Notes: a model not told the origin generated them from the sequence alone. A DNA stretch of 64,000 bases from DATKEJ01 sp963768715 (GCA_963768715.1 CAVYJC010000003.1:444504-508503); one strand, 5' to 3'; shown: positions 1 through 8,897, numbered from the stretch's first letter. Translations and numbers: made by a program.

Positions 1-144
1 GGCGCGGTTGATTCACTCTTTGCGGCAGCTATCATTCTATCAGATGCTGGACTTGAGGTGAAGAACACAGTGTCGGTGACTCGTTTTGCAACGGAGTACG
101 CAAGCGGAAATAATGCTACCTCTTTAATCATAGCTATGACTTGA
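1..144 (+). CDS. C-terminal fragment of an unrecognised protein
   Basis: An open frame enters from the left edge and ends at a TGA at 142-144, giving the last 47 residues of a protein (ends ...GNNATSLIIAMT). I do not recognise the family. It is not a piece of Cas3 or Cas8e that I can identify. It lies upstream of the truncated cas8e remnant and so may mark the boundary of a deletion or insertion that removed cas3 and the 5' half of cas8e. Only the uninterrupted frame supports it as coding. Confidence 0.35.
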   Translation, partial: GAVDSLFAAAIILSDAGLEVKNTVSVTRFATEYASGNNATSLIIAMT

Positions 145-439
145 GGATCTAAGTGCTGCTGCACAAGCGCAAGGTGTTGATTGCTTCAGGCTTCGCTTCG
201 GGAGGCGGAAAGAGTAGCGACGCGATAGTCGACGAAATCGTGAAGGCGACAAACGCGCGACGGTAGCGTTCGAGGCTGATATCTGCTTCAAGGCCTCTTT
301 TTGAAACTTGACATGATCTGGCTCGATTGAGGAATTCGAGCACGTGGGCTCGAGATCCCGTATCGAGATAGTCCCTTCTTAGCTTACTTGACTTACTCCC
401 TTTCTCTCTTCCTCTAGAAGGTTTCGAAGGTCGAAGGAG
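145..439. other. gap without a supportable gene
   Basis: About 295 bases separate the edge fragment from the first recognisable Cas8e homology. A minus-strand frame of 110 codons spans 149-481 but overlaps the cas8e remnant and has no recognisable domain, so it is not annotated. If the cas operon was once complete, this stretch should hold Cas8e N-terminal sequence and it does not, which points to a rearrangement. Confidence 0.4.
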
Positions 440-1171
440 TAGGTGTGCTGAGCAGTCGGAAGACAGCATGGCGAGATGCACATTCGATATGATGGTTTAG
501 AGCTGGCTCAAATGAGCAACGACCGGAATGCTTGAATCACTTGGACCGGGCTCGTTCGGTTGGAGTTGTGAAACCGGACAGGCGGTACTTTGTTTAGGTT
601 GTCGGCTTGGCTCCGCTCCAAACAAGGCTGCGAAGTTCTCTGTGGCGGCACGAACGAATGCTTGTTCGGGTCGCTGTGCTCACGAACGCGAATCTGATCG
701 AGCGACTTGGCACGCTGTTGCAGGCGGCAGAGCAAGTTGATACCGAACTCAATCGTTGAGTTCGTAGAATCGCGAGGCTCTATCTTGCGCTCGAGGCAGA
801 ATCACCGGATGCTCGTGGACTCGACAGTGACGAGGTTTCAAGGTAGCTGAGTTAATAGATTTCCGCTCCGCTTACTGGGCTCGGTTTGAAAAGCATTTCT
901 TTGACTTGCTGGAAAACCTCCCCAACGATTGGGATGAGGCGAGCGACTACTGGAAGCTGGACGACTTGCAGGCGGCGAGCAATACTTGGCGCGAGCACGT
1001 AAAGCACGAGGCTCAGAGAGCGCTGGAGGAGAGCGTTCGTTCCTCGGCACAACGGCTCGCGCAATTCAGGCTGTTGCACGCGTTCGCACCGATTTCAACG
1101 ACTCAGATTTCAATTCTCGGAGCAGAACGGCGCTTTGGAAGAGAAAGTTAGCACGAGGTGGCAAGCAATGA
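440..1171 (+). pseudogene. cas8e: cas8e (cse1/casA) 3' remnant, decayed
   Basis: Cas8e is the large Cascade subunit of type I-E CRISPR systems; it reads the PAM and recruits Cas3. Pieces of its C-terminal half appear in order but in different frames: WRHERMLVRVAVLTNANLIE (from 643), VRRIARLYLALEAESPDARG (from 760), FRSAYWARFEKHFFDLLENL (from about 864) and LGTTARAIQAVARV (about 1045). The last three match the four-helix bundle at the C-terminus of the family. The first two pieces share a frame and are separated by a TGA (757-759) where a CGA arginine codon would fit; more stops lie at 840-860 and further frameshifts at about 860 and 1035. About 240 of roughly 500 residues remain and the 5' half is missing. 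The last frame ends at a TGA (1169-1171) that overlaps the next start as ATGA. Inference: the gene is dead and Cascade cannot assemble normally from this copy. Confidence 0.8.
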
Positions 1172-1482
1172 AAATTGGAGACATCTACGTTCCGGACGAT
1201 GCTATCGCAACGATTTGCTGAAGGTGGAAGATCCGCTGGTTGGAACTGTTCGGCTCGGCTTTGACCGGGCAACTGCGAGTTGACAGCGATATCGACTTCT
1301 TGGTTGACTTTGATTCGGATGAACGGTGGTTACTTTTGGACTTCGCGCGCGCACAGGAGGAGTTCGCATCGCTTTTGGGACGAAGAGTTGATTTTGTGGA
1401 TCGGAAGAGCTTGGAACAGAGCGCGAACTGGATTCAACGGGATGCTATTCTGAAATCGTCGGAGGTCGTCTATGCCGCGTGA
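1168..1482 (+). pseudogene. mntA: MNT-type nucleotidyltransferase antitoxin, one nonsense codon
   Basis: The frame from ATG 1168 reads MKIGDIYVPDDAIATIC, then a TGA at 1219-1221, then RWKIRWLELFGSALTGQLRV and DSDIDFLVDFD to the end. This is a small MNT-fold protein: the GSA...DSDID motif is the metal and nucleotide binding signature of MntA-type antitoxins, which AMPylate the partner HEPN toxin. The stop sits where relatives carry Arg, so CGA to TGA is the simplest change. Length (104 codons) is normal for the family. It starts inside the cas8e stop (ATGA) and overlaps the following HEPN gene by 11 bases, as genuine MNT-HEPN pairs do. A downstream restart at the GGAACTG region is conceivable but would lose helix 1. 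Confidence 0.8.
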
Positions 1483-1823
1483 TCCTCAGGCCTCCCTCTG
1501 CGATATGTTCAGGCATTGAGACGGCTCAGAGATTTGCGTTAGGATTCACGGAGTTAACGTTCGTTAGTGACGAGCTGATGCGGTGGGCAGTCTTCGCCCA
1601 GATCATCATTTTAGGCGAAGCTGCTGGGCGGTTGAATCGCAGCTTCCAGATGCTCACCTGATGTTCCTGGACTAGCATTATCGGGATGCGCTACCGGTTT
1701 GTGCACGGGTACTAAGTAGTGGATTGGGTTCGCGTTTGGAAAACACTCTAGGATGACTTGCTGCTGCTGCTGGCACAACTCAGGTTAATACTCTCAATCG
1801 AAGGAGGTGAGGAGGAGAAATGA
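1472..1823 (+). pseudogene. hepT: HEPN (DUF86/HepT-like) toxin, decayed
   Basis: Starts ATG 1472 (MPRDPQASLCDMFRH), shifts frame near 1515 and continues IETAQRFALGFTELTFVSDE, then MRWAVFAQIIILGEAAGRLN, then after a TGA (1659-1661) WTSIIGMRYRFVHGY, followed by TAA (1713) and TAG (1752). This is the DUF86 HEPN fold; R-x4-H-x-Y (RYRFVHGY) is the ribonuclease motif, whose tyrosine is the AMPylation target in characterised HepT-MntA pairs. At least one frameshift and three nonsense codons make loss of function certain if the sequence is right. The residual frame ends with a TGA that overlaps the cas11 start (ATGA at 1820-1823), so the pair was once coupled to cas genes at both ends. Confidence 0.78.
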
Positions 1824-2366
1824 GCTTTAATGAGAGACAAAGAACATTCATCGGTTACTTGCTGAGTTTAGCTGGGTTAGGCTGGGAGGATTTGGGCGCG
1901 CTTGCTGAGCTGCGCAGCGGGCTGGGCAGGGAGCTGGGGGACATGGCTCGGGTTCACAAGCACGTGGTGCTATACTTGCTTGACGAAAAGTACAATGACT
2001 TTTGGTACTACTTGACGGCGACGCTTTTCGGGGCTGTTCGCAACATCGGAAAGGCTGCTCCTGGGCGCGGCATTCCGTTCGTTGAAACTGAAGAGCGACA
2101 GCATGGAAGCTCGCTTCGTCGCGCTCCTCAACGCACACTCGGACGACGTGGACGACTATCTCCGCTATACCGTTAGCCTGCTGAAGGCCAATGAACAGCC
2201 GCTCGACTGGTTTCAGCTCTTCAAAGATCTGCTCCAGTGGAACCACCCTGATAGATTCGTCCAACTGCAGTGGGCGCGCGACTTCTACAAGACCAGTGCC
2301 AGGAGACCGCCTCCGAGACCGACACGAACGAAAGCCAACAATCAGAACAAGAGTAGAGCACCATGA
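1820..2366 (+). pseudogene. cas11: cas11 (cse2/casB) with a frameshift
   Basis: Small Cascade subunit of type I-E. The start at ATG 1820 follows a very strong GGAGG-rich ribosome site (1803-1815). The first frame gives LAELRSGLGRELGDMARVHK and continues to FGAVRNIGK; the second frame supplies ARFVALLNAHSDDVDDYLRY and QLFKDLLQWNHPDRFVQLQW with ARDFYKTSA, the typical C-terminus. The switch lies between about 2045 and 2080. Combined length (about 180 residues) is normal. The end (TGA 2364-2366) overlaps the cas7 start as ATGA. Either a one-base indel disables it or the base call is wrong; unlike cas8e there are no nonsense codons besides those produced by the shift. Confidence 0.8.
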
Positions 2367-3524
2367 ATGATTCCGGCGTCAAGATCGAGGTTCACCTGAT
2401 ACAGAACTTCGCTCCGTCCAATCTGAACCGTGACGACACAGGCCAACCCAAAAGTGCCTATTTCGGCGGATTTCGAAGAGCTCGGGTTTCCAGCCAGTGT
2501 AGCAAGCGAAGTGCGCGAGCGATGTGGCGTCGGTCCGGCGCGGCGGACGTCGGGGAACGAACCAAACTGCTCAAAGTGAAGATGGCTTCCATGTTGACGC
2601 TGGGGGACGAACTGAGGAGCAGATCAGCGATGCATTGAACACGTTTCTTGCGCAGTTCTACTCGAAGATGGACGGTCAGAAGACGGCCGTGTTGCTTTTT
2701 GTGAGCCAGGAAGAAATGTCAACAGCCGTCCGGCTGGTCGAAGAGCACTGGACATCTCTGTCGGCAGGCAAACAGGTCGAAAAGAAAGAGGCCGAAGCGG
2801 CAGCAGCCGAGCTGGACAAGGCCAAAACCTCAGCAGACATCGCCCTTTTTGGTCGCATGCTCGCCGAGCAGCCGGGACGCAACACCGACGGCGCGTGCCA
2901 GGTAGCCCATCCCATCTCCACGCACAAGGTGGACATGGAGATGGATTTCTACACGGCCGTGGACGATCTGAACCCGGCGGGGGAAACCGGGGCAGGGATG
3001 ATGGGGGTCGTGGGTTTCAACAGTGCCTGCTATTACCGGTACGCGCTCGTGGACCGCGACCAGCTCGCCAGGAATCTGTCGCGCAAGACGGGACGAAATA
3101 ACGGTGCGTGGGCACAGGAACTCCAAGCCGATGACTACGAGGAAGCGGACAAAATCATTGAGGCGTTCCTGGAAGCAATGGTATATGCCATCCCGACGGG
3201 TAAGCAGAACTCCTTCGCCGCCCAAAATCTACCCTCTTTCGGACTATTTGTTCGGCGTCGGGGGGAGTCCCGTGCTCGCTCGCCAACGCCTTCGCCAAGC
3301 CGGTTCGACCCACCAGGGATGACGATGATCTGATCGGTTTGTCCGTTGACTCCCTTACAAATCACTGGCGCTCGATCAACGAAGTCTTTGGAAATCAGGG
3401 CGTCCAGACGACTGCGTGTTTTCAACTTGAGCAAGCTGCTCGCCTGAATGGGTTGGTTAATGCCGACAAGGGGAGCGTGAAAAAGGCCATTGCGGCAGTC
3501 TTGTTTACATCGACGAAAGAATGA
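2363..3524 (+). pseudogene. cas7: cas7e (cse4/casC) with two frameshifts
   Basis: Cas7e is the backbone subunit that coats the crRNA. Three frames carry it in order: from ATG 2363 EVHLIQNFAPSNLNRDDTG and FGGFRRARVSSQCSKRS; from about 2600 FTAVDDLNPAGETGAGMMG, FNSACYYRYALVD and PTGKQNSFAAQN; from about 3270 SLANAFAKPVRPTRDDDDL to the TGA at 3522-3524. All conserved family blocks are present, total about 385 residues, so nothing but two single-base shifts (about 2600 and 3270, the latter by a GGGGGG run at 3258-3263) separates it from an intact gene. It is coupled by ATGA overlaps on both sides. Pseudogene if the bases are correct; a homopolymer consensus error is a real alternative for the second shift. 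Confidence 0.82.
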
Positions 3525-4147
3525 GCCGACCGTTCACGCTTCTGTTTCGGCTCGAAGGCCCCATGCAGTCGTGGGGTTATCGCAGTCGCTTCGACTACCG
3601 CGACACTGCGCTGGAGCCGACTCGCAGTGGCGTAATCGGGCTGATCTGCGCGGCCATGGGCATAGCACGAGGAGAAACCATCTCGCAATTCGATGAGATC
3701 AGAATGGGAGTGCGGGTGGACAAGGAAGGCAGGCCCGAACGTGACTACCACACAGCGCTCGATGTCATCAAGGCAGATGGCAGCGGAACAGACACGGTCG
3801 TCTCGCATCGGGACTATCTCGCAGACGCGTCATTCACCATCGGACTGCAGTCGGACGAAAAGGACCTGCTCGAGAATATTGCAAAGTGTTTGCGCAATCC
3901 GACGTGGACGTTGTTTTTGGGTCGCAAGTCATTTCCGCTGGCTGTTCCGCCACTCGGCCGCGACGACAAACCTGAGCCCGGAACGTTGGAAAATCACTTG
4001 TTCTCGGGGCAATCAAACAAGCGAATCGTGGTTGAAGCCCCTGATGGTGAAAGAACCCAGCATGACTGGCCTCTGTCATTCCAGGAGCGACGGTTCAGGC
4101 CGCGATCTGTTCGAACTGCTTTTGACGACAGCGGAGAATCGAAATGA
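3521..4147 (+). CDS. cas5: Cas5e, Cascade subunit
   Basis: Cas5e caps the 5' handle of the crRNA in type I-E Cascade. The 208-residue frame is open and shows the family's N-terminal ferredoxin-like start (LLFRLEGPMQSWGYRSRFDY), the TRSGVIGLICAAMGI glycine-rich block, and the RRDYL-like thumb region (VVSHRDYLADASFTIGL). Length is usual. Start and stop overlap cas7 and cas6 by four bases. It is intact although its partners Cas7, Cas8 and Cas11 are broken. Confidence 0.93.
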   Translation: MSRPFTLLFRLEGPMQSWGYRSRFDYRDTALEPTRSGVIGLICAAMGIARGETISQFDEIRMGVRVDKEGRPERDYHTALDVIKADGSGTDTVVSHRDYLADASFTIGLQSDEKDLLENIAKCLRNPTWTLFLGRKSFPLAVPPLGRDDKPEPGTLENHLFSGQSNKRIVVEAPDGERTQHDWPLSFQERRFRPRSVRTAFDDSGESK

Positions 4148-4902
4148 CGACGGTGACCTTGGAGGCCCTCTACCTCTCTCGCCTGCACCTCAACCCGCGG
4201 TCCCGACGTGTGATGCGCGAGCTGGGGCAGCCGTATGAGATGCATAGAACCTTAATGAGGGCGTTCCCCGAAGCGGCGGAGGGGACAAACGCTCGCGAGG
4301 AATTCGGGGTTCTTTTTCGTCCTGAGCTCGACGGTAGGCGAGGATCGGTCCAGGTATACGTCCAATCCTTGGTCGAGCCCAATTGGTCATTTGTGGAGAC
4401 GCTGGACGACTACCTCTCGCCGGAGACGCCAGGTTTCGAACTCAAAGACATCCTTCCTGCATATCTACGAATCCGAGAAGGGCAGACCCTGTCTTTTCGC
4501 TTGCGCGCCAATCCCACGAAGCGGATCGCGAGGCGAAATGATCCGATGAGAGGGAAGCGAGTCGAACTGCGTAGCCAAGACGAGCAGATCGATTGGTTGA
4601 TTCGAAAGGGACACGGATCAGGATCCCTTTCGGCGGGAGGCTTTGAACTCCTTGGGGACGATTACGCCGGTCAGCAGAAAGAGCTGCATAATTTTCGAGT
4701 TCGAGCGTACGAAGAGGGAAAGCAGGTAGGGCGGAAGACCGATGGTACAACCCGACTCAAAACAACACACTACGCGGTGCTTTTCGAAGGATTGCTGAGA
4801 GTCATTGATTCCGAGGATCTACTCCGATCCATCTCACGTGGAATTGGACCGGCGAAGGCTTACGGTTTCGGACTGCTGTCAGTCGGTCCGGTCTCAACCT
4901 GA
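4144..4902 (+). CDS. cas6: Cas6e, crRNA-processing endoribonuclease
   Basis: Cas6e cuts pre-crRNA within each repeat and stays bound to the 3' hairpin. The 252-residue protein has the N-terminal LYLSRLHLNPRSRRVMRELG block with the catalytic-type histidine in PYEMHRTL (about residue 31) and the C-terminal glycine-rich loop GPAKAYGFGLLSVG. Length is slightly above the E. coli protein. It is intact, so array transcripts could still be processed. It is the last gene of the ATGA-coupled chain; cas1 follows after 12 bases. Confidence 0.93.
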   Translation: MTTVTLEALYLSRLHLNPRSRRVMRELGQPYEMHRTLMRAFPEAAEGTNAREEFGVLFRPELDGRRGSVQVYVQSLVEPNWSFVETLDDYLSPETPGFELKDILPAYLRIREGQTLSFRLRANPTKRIARRNDPMRGKRVELRSQDEQIDWLIRKGHGSGSLSAGGFELLGDDYAGQQKELHNFRVRAYEEGKQVGRKTDGTTRLKTTHYAVLFEGLLRVIDSEDLLRSISRGIGPAKAYGFGLLSVGPVST

Positions 4903-4914
4903 CTCAGTGACACG

Positions 4915-5895
4915 ATGAGGGTTAAAGACCTTCACGTTCTTCCAAAATTCAGTGACGGATGGAGCTATCTCTACGCCGAACGGTGTCGGATCGACCAGGA
5001 AGCACGGGCGATCGCAATCCATGATCAGTTCGGCAAGGTGCCGGTACCGTGCGCCAACCTCGCGCTTCTGATGCTTGGTCCCGGCGTCACAATTACCCAC
5101 GCGGCCATTTCAGTGCTGGCCGATCACGGCTGCCTGGTTGCGTGGTGCGGCGAAGGGGGCGTGCGGTTCTATGCAGTTGGGATGGGCGAAACGAGGAGTG
5201 CATCCAGCCTTCTGCATCAAGCGCGGATGTGGTCGAATGAGACACTGCGGATGACGGTCGTCCGCCGTCTATACGACATGCGCTTCTCGGAGAAGCCGGA
5301 ACCCGACTTGACTCTTCAGCAGATCCGAGGGATGGAAGGCATTCGGGTTCGTGAGGCCTACAGGGCGGCGTCCCGCGAAACGGGGGTTCCTTGGCATGGG
5401 CGGAGTTATCGGCGGGATCGTTGGGACAAAGCCGATGCTGTTAACAGGGCTTTGTCGGCCGCCAACTCCTGCCTCTACGGAATATGTCATTCGGCAATAG
5501 TGTCGGCGGGATTTTCCCCTGCACTCGGTTTTGTCCACACCGGAAAGATGCTTTCGTTCGTATATGATGTGGCGGATCTCTATAAGACCGAGATTACGAT
5601 TCCAGTAGCATTTCGTGCTGCAACCAATGGAGAAAAGCATCTCGAACGTCGCGTTCGAATGGAGTGCCGCGACCAGTTTGTGTCCTCGCGAATTCTCGCA
5701 CGCATTGTGCCGGATATCCAGACGGCACTCATGGTACCGAAGCGAGGAACGAAGTCCGAAGACGGTCTTTTCGATGTCGATTCAGCTGCCCCCGGCCCAT
5801 TATGGGATCCCGTTAACGGACAGGTCGAGGGCGGGCAGATTCACATCGTTGGTGATGGCTTAGCCGACGACCCCGATGGTAGTAATGATACTTGA
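4915..5895 (+). CDS. cas1: Cas1e, spacer integrase
   Basis: Cas1 with Cas2 inserts new spacers at the leader end. The 326-residue frame begins MRVKDLHVLPKFSDGWSYLY, has the LMLGPGVTITHAAISVLADH block of the beta domain, and the helical catalytic domain with SAANSCLYGICHSAIVSAGF and LGFVHTGKMLSFVYDVADLY, which contains the metal-binding His and Asp; the conserved Glu lies in the ANSCLYG helix region. Length is usual for type I-E. It overlaps cas2 by 20 bases. Confidence 0.94.
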   Translation: MRVKDLHVLPKFSDGWSYLYAERCRIDQEARAIAIHDQFGKVPVPCANLALLMLGPGVTITHAAISVLADHGCLVAWCGEGGVRFYAVGMGETRSASSLLHQARMWSNETLRMTVVRRLYDMRFSEKPEPDLTLQQIRGMEGIRVREAYRAASRETGVPWHGRSYRRDRWDKADAVNRALSAANSCLYGICHSAIVSAGFSPALGFVHTGKMLSFVYDVADLYKTEITIPVAFRAATNGEKHLERRVRMECRDQFVSSRILARIVPDIQTALMVPKRGTKSEDGLFDVDSAAPGPLWDPVNGQVEGGQIHIVGDGLADDPDGSNDT

Positions 5896-6148
5896 GCGAG
5901 TTCCCACGAGTCTGCGTGGAGAATTGACTCGCTGGTTCTTGGAACCGAAGGCAGGTGTCTTCGTCGGCCGAGTTTCAGGGATGGTCCGCGACCGACTTTG
6001 GGAGAAAGCCTGCCTGAGATCTGAGGATGGGGGCTGCCTGATGATCTGGACGAGCGACAATGAACAGGGTTACCGGATCGACACTTGGGGAGAGACGAGT
6101 AGGTTGGTTGAAGACTTCGAGGGGCTTTCCTTGATCCGGATGCCGTAG
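5876..6148 (+). CDS. cas2: Cas2e, adaptation subunit
   Basis: Ninety residues, MVVMILERVPTSLRGELTRW onward, with the KAGVFVGRVSGMVRDRLWEK segment characteristic of the type I-E form of Cas2, which bridges two Cas1 dimers. The ATG at 5876 is preferred over 5885 because relatives begin MVV-(L/M)-x-LERVP. Its start lies inside cas1. The gene ends 52 bases before the first repeat, the usual cas2-leader-array order. Confidence 0.93.
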   Translation: MVVMILERVPTSLRGELTRWFLEPKAGVFVGRVSGMVRDRLWEKACLRSEDGGCLMIWTSDNEQGYRIDTWGETSRLVEDFEGLSLIRMP

Positions 6149-6200
6149 TTTCCTCTTGCTTCCAGGCTGAAAAACAAAATCCACGCTTTCTATTTCTAGT
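6149..6200 (+). promoter_or_regulatory. short CRISPR leader
   Basis: A 52-base A/T-richer stretch (contains GAAAAACAAAATCC and a TTTCTATTTCTAG end) between the cas2 stop and the first repeat. Position next to cas2 and opposite to the degenerate terminal repeat identifies it as the leader. I see no clear IHF consensus. The array promoter must lie here or within cas2. Confidence 0.5.
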
Positions 6201-8082
6201 GTCGTCCCCACGCACGTGGGGGTGAACCGCGTACGTGCACTGCGGAGATCATGGACGTGTGCGTACGACGTCGTGTGCCGCTGACGTCGTCCCCACGCAC
6301 GTGGGGGTGAACCGGTGCTAGTCTGGAACGCGATCAGCAGTCGTCCCCACGCACGTGGGGGTGAACCGCGTGGCTGATCCGGGAGGTCGTCCCCACGCAC
6401 GTGGGGGTGAACCGTTTCAAAGCCGCCTCGGGCCATTTGGCCGACCAGTCGTCCCCACGCACGTGGGGGTGAACCGGGTGACGCTCAGGTGTCACCCTAT
6501 CCGGGTGAGTCGTCCCCACGCACGTGGGGGTGAACCGGTCAACGAGCGGCGCCTGCCCGTCTCCATCGCGTCGTCCCCACGCACGTGGGGGTGAACCGTT
6601 TACAGTGAACTCTTCCTCGCTCGATCCGCCGTCGTCCCCACGCACGTGGGGGTGAACCGACGGATCGGACCCGCGCCAAGCGGTACAGCTGGGTCGTCCC
6701 CACGCACGTGGGGGTGAACCGGGTACACGCGCAACGTCGAGGTCACAGAGATCGTCGTCCCCACGCACGTGGGGGTGAACCGAGTACTCACGCGATCATC
6801 TCGAACGCGATCGACGTCGTCCCCACGCACGTGGGGGTGAACCGGAATTGACGAGCGACGGATCGACATCATGGCTGGAGCGTCGTCCCCACGCACGTGG
6901 GGGTGAACCGTCAATCGTTGTAACATTGCATCGGCCCTACTGACGTCGTCCCCACGCACGTGGGGGTGAACCGCCCTGCCAGTAGCGCGCCGTGCGCGGC
7001 GTCAGAGTCGTCCCCACGCACGTGGGGGTGAACCGATAGCCAGCCGCTGCCGGTTCTGATTTCAGCAGTCGTCCCCACGCACGTGGGGGTGAACCGACGA
7101 CGTGGACGGCGCAGATGCCGATGACGGAAGTCGTCCCCACGCACGTGGGGGTGAACCGAACCTTGGCGATCTTGGCGAAGCTATGTCCAGGTCGTCCCCA
7201 CGCACGTGGGGGTGAACCGCTCCGACGTGCCACCAGGATCGTACCTAACGGGTCGTCCCCACGCACGTGGGGGTGAACCGGAATACCGCCTCGAATTGAG
7301 CCTGCACGTCTGCGTCGTCCCCACGCACGTGGGGGTGAACCGGCGTACCGACTCGCGGGCAATCAGGGGAACGCGTCGTCCCCACGCACGTGGGGGTGAA
7401 CCGGATCTCAGGGCGCGTGAACGGAGCCTTCGCAAGTCGTCCCCACGCACGTGGGGGTGAACCGGCCGCAAGAGCCGCTGAACGGACACAGGATATGTCG
7501 TCCCCACGCACGTGGGGGTGAACCGTCGGTCGGCGTGCTGGCGAATCACGGTATCGTCAGTCGTCCCCACGCACGTGGGGGTGAACCGACGGCGCTCTGA
7601 TCGCTATCGAACGACAAAGGAGTCGTCCCCACGCACGTGGGGGTGAACCGATACGCATTCCGGCCGTCCGATTCGCGTCTCCGAGTCGTCCCCACGCACG
7701 TGGGGGTGAACCGATTTACGCGGCGGCGCAGCTGGAACAAGGCACGTCGTCCCCACGCACGTGGGGGTGAACCGGCCAGTTCCCGCAGCATCGTCATACG
7801 GCTTGACGTCGTCCCCACGCACGTGGGGGTGAACCGCAAATGTCGCATTCCGCAGAACATGGCATCTGACGTCGTCCCCACGCACGTGGGGGTGAACCGT
7901 GAGCGCGTCCAGCTGCGCCTGCCCGAAGATGGTCGTCCCCACGCACGTGGGGGTGAACCGCGCGACCTGAGTGACGCCCTGCGGCTTTTCATGTCGTCCC
8001 CACGCACGTGGGGGTGAACCGAATCAGCATGAGCCAAGCGCGGTATCGTTCTCGTCGTCCCCACGCGCATGGGGGTGAACGG
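6201..8082 (+). CRISPR. type I-E array, 31 repeats and 30 spacers
   Basis: Thirty identical 29-base repeats start at 6201, 6286, 6340, 6386, 6448, 6509, 6570, 6631, 6693, 6754, 6816, 6882, 6945, 7007, 7068, 7130, 7191, 7252, 7314, 7375, 7436, 7497, 7560, 7622, 7685, 7746, 7808, 7871, 7932 and 7993; a 31st at 8054 is degenerate (CGCAT in place of CACGT, last bases CGG), marking the distal end. Each repeat begins GTCGT, has a perfect CCCCACG/CGTGGGG stem with a CA loop and ends GTGAACCG, the type I-E 5' handle. Most spacers are 32-34 bases, one is 37 (6845-6881). The three leader-proximal ones are 56, 25 and 17 bases, which is abnormal. No spacer matches anything I can recognise in this window. 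Confidence 0.98.
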
Positions 8083-8279
8083 CGAACGAAGACAGATATC
8101 AGGCCGCCAGTCTCCAACCCGTCAAAAGCACCCCCCCTGCTCCGCGGGCTGAAGCGGCTCGTCGCCGAGACATGGTCTGGTGGGAGGATCCGGGGGATGA
8201 CGGGGACCGGGAAGGCGCTGGCGCCGCGCCCGAGCATACGCCGGAGGGCACGCAATCTGACTGAACGATTAGCCCCGCC
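8083..8279. other. gap after the array
   Basis: About 200 bases between the degenerate last repeat and the stop of a leftward small gene. It contains a C-rich run (AAAAGCACCCCCCC near 8128) but no frame or hairpin that I would call. It separates the rightward CRISPR transcript from the leftward membrane gene cluster. Confidence 0.4.
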
Positions 8280-8450
8280 TCACCAATCCTTGATGAACTG
8301 CAAAACAAACACCAGGATGGCGAGCGCCGGGATGACCATAGCGAGCCACTGAATGGGATTCTCACCAAGCCGGTCGCACCCGGTGAAAAGAAGGGCAGAC
8401 AAGACGGCGGCCCCGGCCAACCGGATTGGAACCCTATGCTTCTGCATCAT
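8280..8450 (-). CDS. 56-residue lipoprotein-like membrane peptide
   Basis: A short frame on the minus strand starts with two consecutive ATGs (8450, 8447) and reads MMQKHRVPIRLAGAAVLSAL, then LFTGC, DRLGENPIQW, and a C-terminal hydrophobic helix LAMVIPALAILVFVLQFIKD-W before TGA (8280-8282). The positively charged start, hydrophobic core and TGC give a weak lipobox, so it may be a lipoprotein or a two-helix membrane peptide. It lies 9 bases downstream of the next leftward gene and is probably in the same operon. Function unknown. Support is the clean frame, membrane-like composition and tight spacing. Confidence 0.5.
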   Translation of the reverse strand: MMQKHRVPIRLAGAAVLSALLFTGCDRLGENPIQWLAMVIPALAILVFVLQFIKDW

Positions 8451-8459
8451 CAATGCGAA

Positions 8460-8897
8460 TTACTGTTGTGCGCGCAGATAGTAGTCGGTCCGCATGAATT
8501 CCAACTTGCCCTGAAGTGTGTCGATCCAGCCGTCAACTGCCGCGCGCAACATCCAGAAGTAGATATACGACGGAGCCAGGAACGCGAGAGAAGCCGCCAG
8601 CACTCGTGGGGAACCGTGCACGAGGAGAAATACTGTGACCGTCGGAATCAGCACGAGAATCGCCCAGGTGATGATCCAACCTGTGTGCTCTGTGGTCACC
8701 AGATCTCGAATCATGATGGGCGTGAACACAATGGCGGCTCCAAACGACAGTATTGCGATGAGGCCCCACGGAGCAAAAAATCCGCCGCCCCATATGAGAA
8801 ATGAGTAGCCCTCGTATGTGAGCCACCGATGAAGCTGCTGATAGCGGTACAGATCCCGATGGATCTCGAATTCGTCTTTTAGCTCCAGATAGTCCAT
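8460..8897 (-). CDS. four-helix membrane protein, unknown function
   Basis: A 145-residue protein. The soluble N-terminus (MDYLELKDEFEIHRDLYRYQ) is followed by four hydrophobic segments at about residues 31-55, 73-93, 98-116 and a shorter one ending near 125, then a soluble tail (WIDTLQGKLEFMRTDYYLRA). No family recognised. It is the middle gene of three leftward small membrane proteins with gaps of 19 and 9 bases, which suggests one transcript and possibly one complex. No catalytic motif is visible. Confidence 0.65.
   Translation of the reverse strand: MDYLELKDEFEIHRDLYRYQQLHRWLTYEGYSFLIWGGGFFAPWGLIAILSFGAAIVFTPIMIRDLVTTEHTGWIITWAILVLIPTVTVFLLVHGSPRVLAASLAFLAPSYIYFWMLRAAVDGWIDTLQGKLEFMRTDYYLRAQQ

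Noticed and set aside
149..481. 110-codon minus-strand frame over the cas8e 5' region
   Set aside because: Overlaps recognisable Cas8e sequence on the other strand and has no known domain.
1219..1221. TGA in mntA as selenocysteine or readthrough
   Set aside because: Relatives have Arg here, no SECIS-like hairpin is evident, and the partner toxin has several unrelated stops.
6201..8082. Long frames through the CRISPR array with repeated VHPHVRGDD or RFTPTCVGTT words
   Set aside because: They are translations of the repeat; spacers provide the variable parts. No start context or composition of a real gene.
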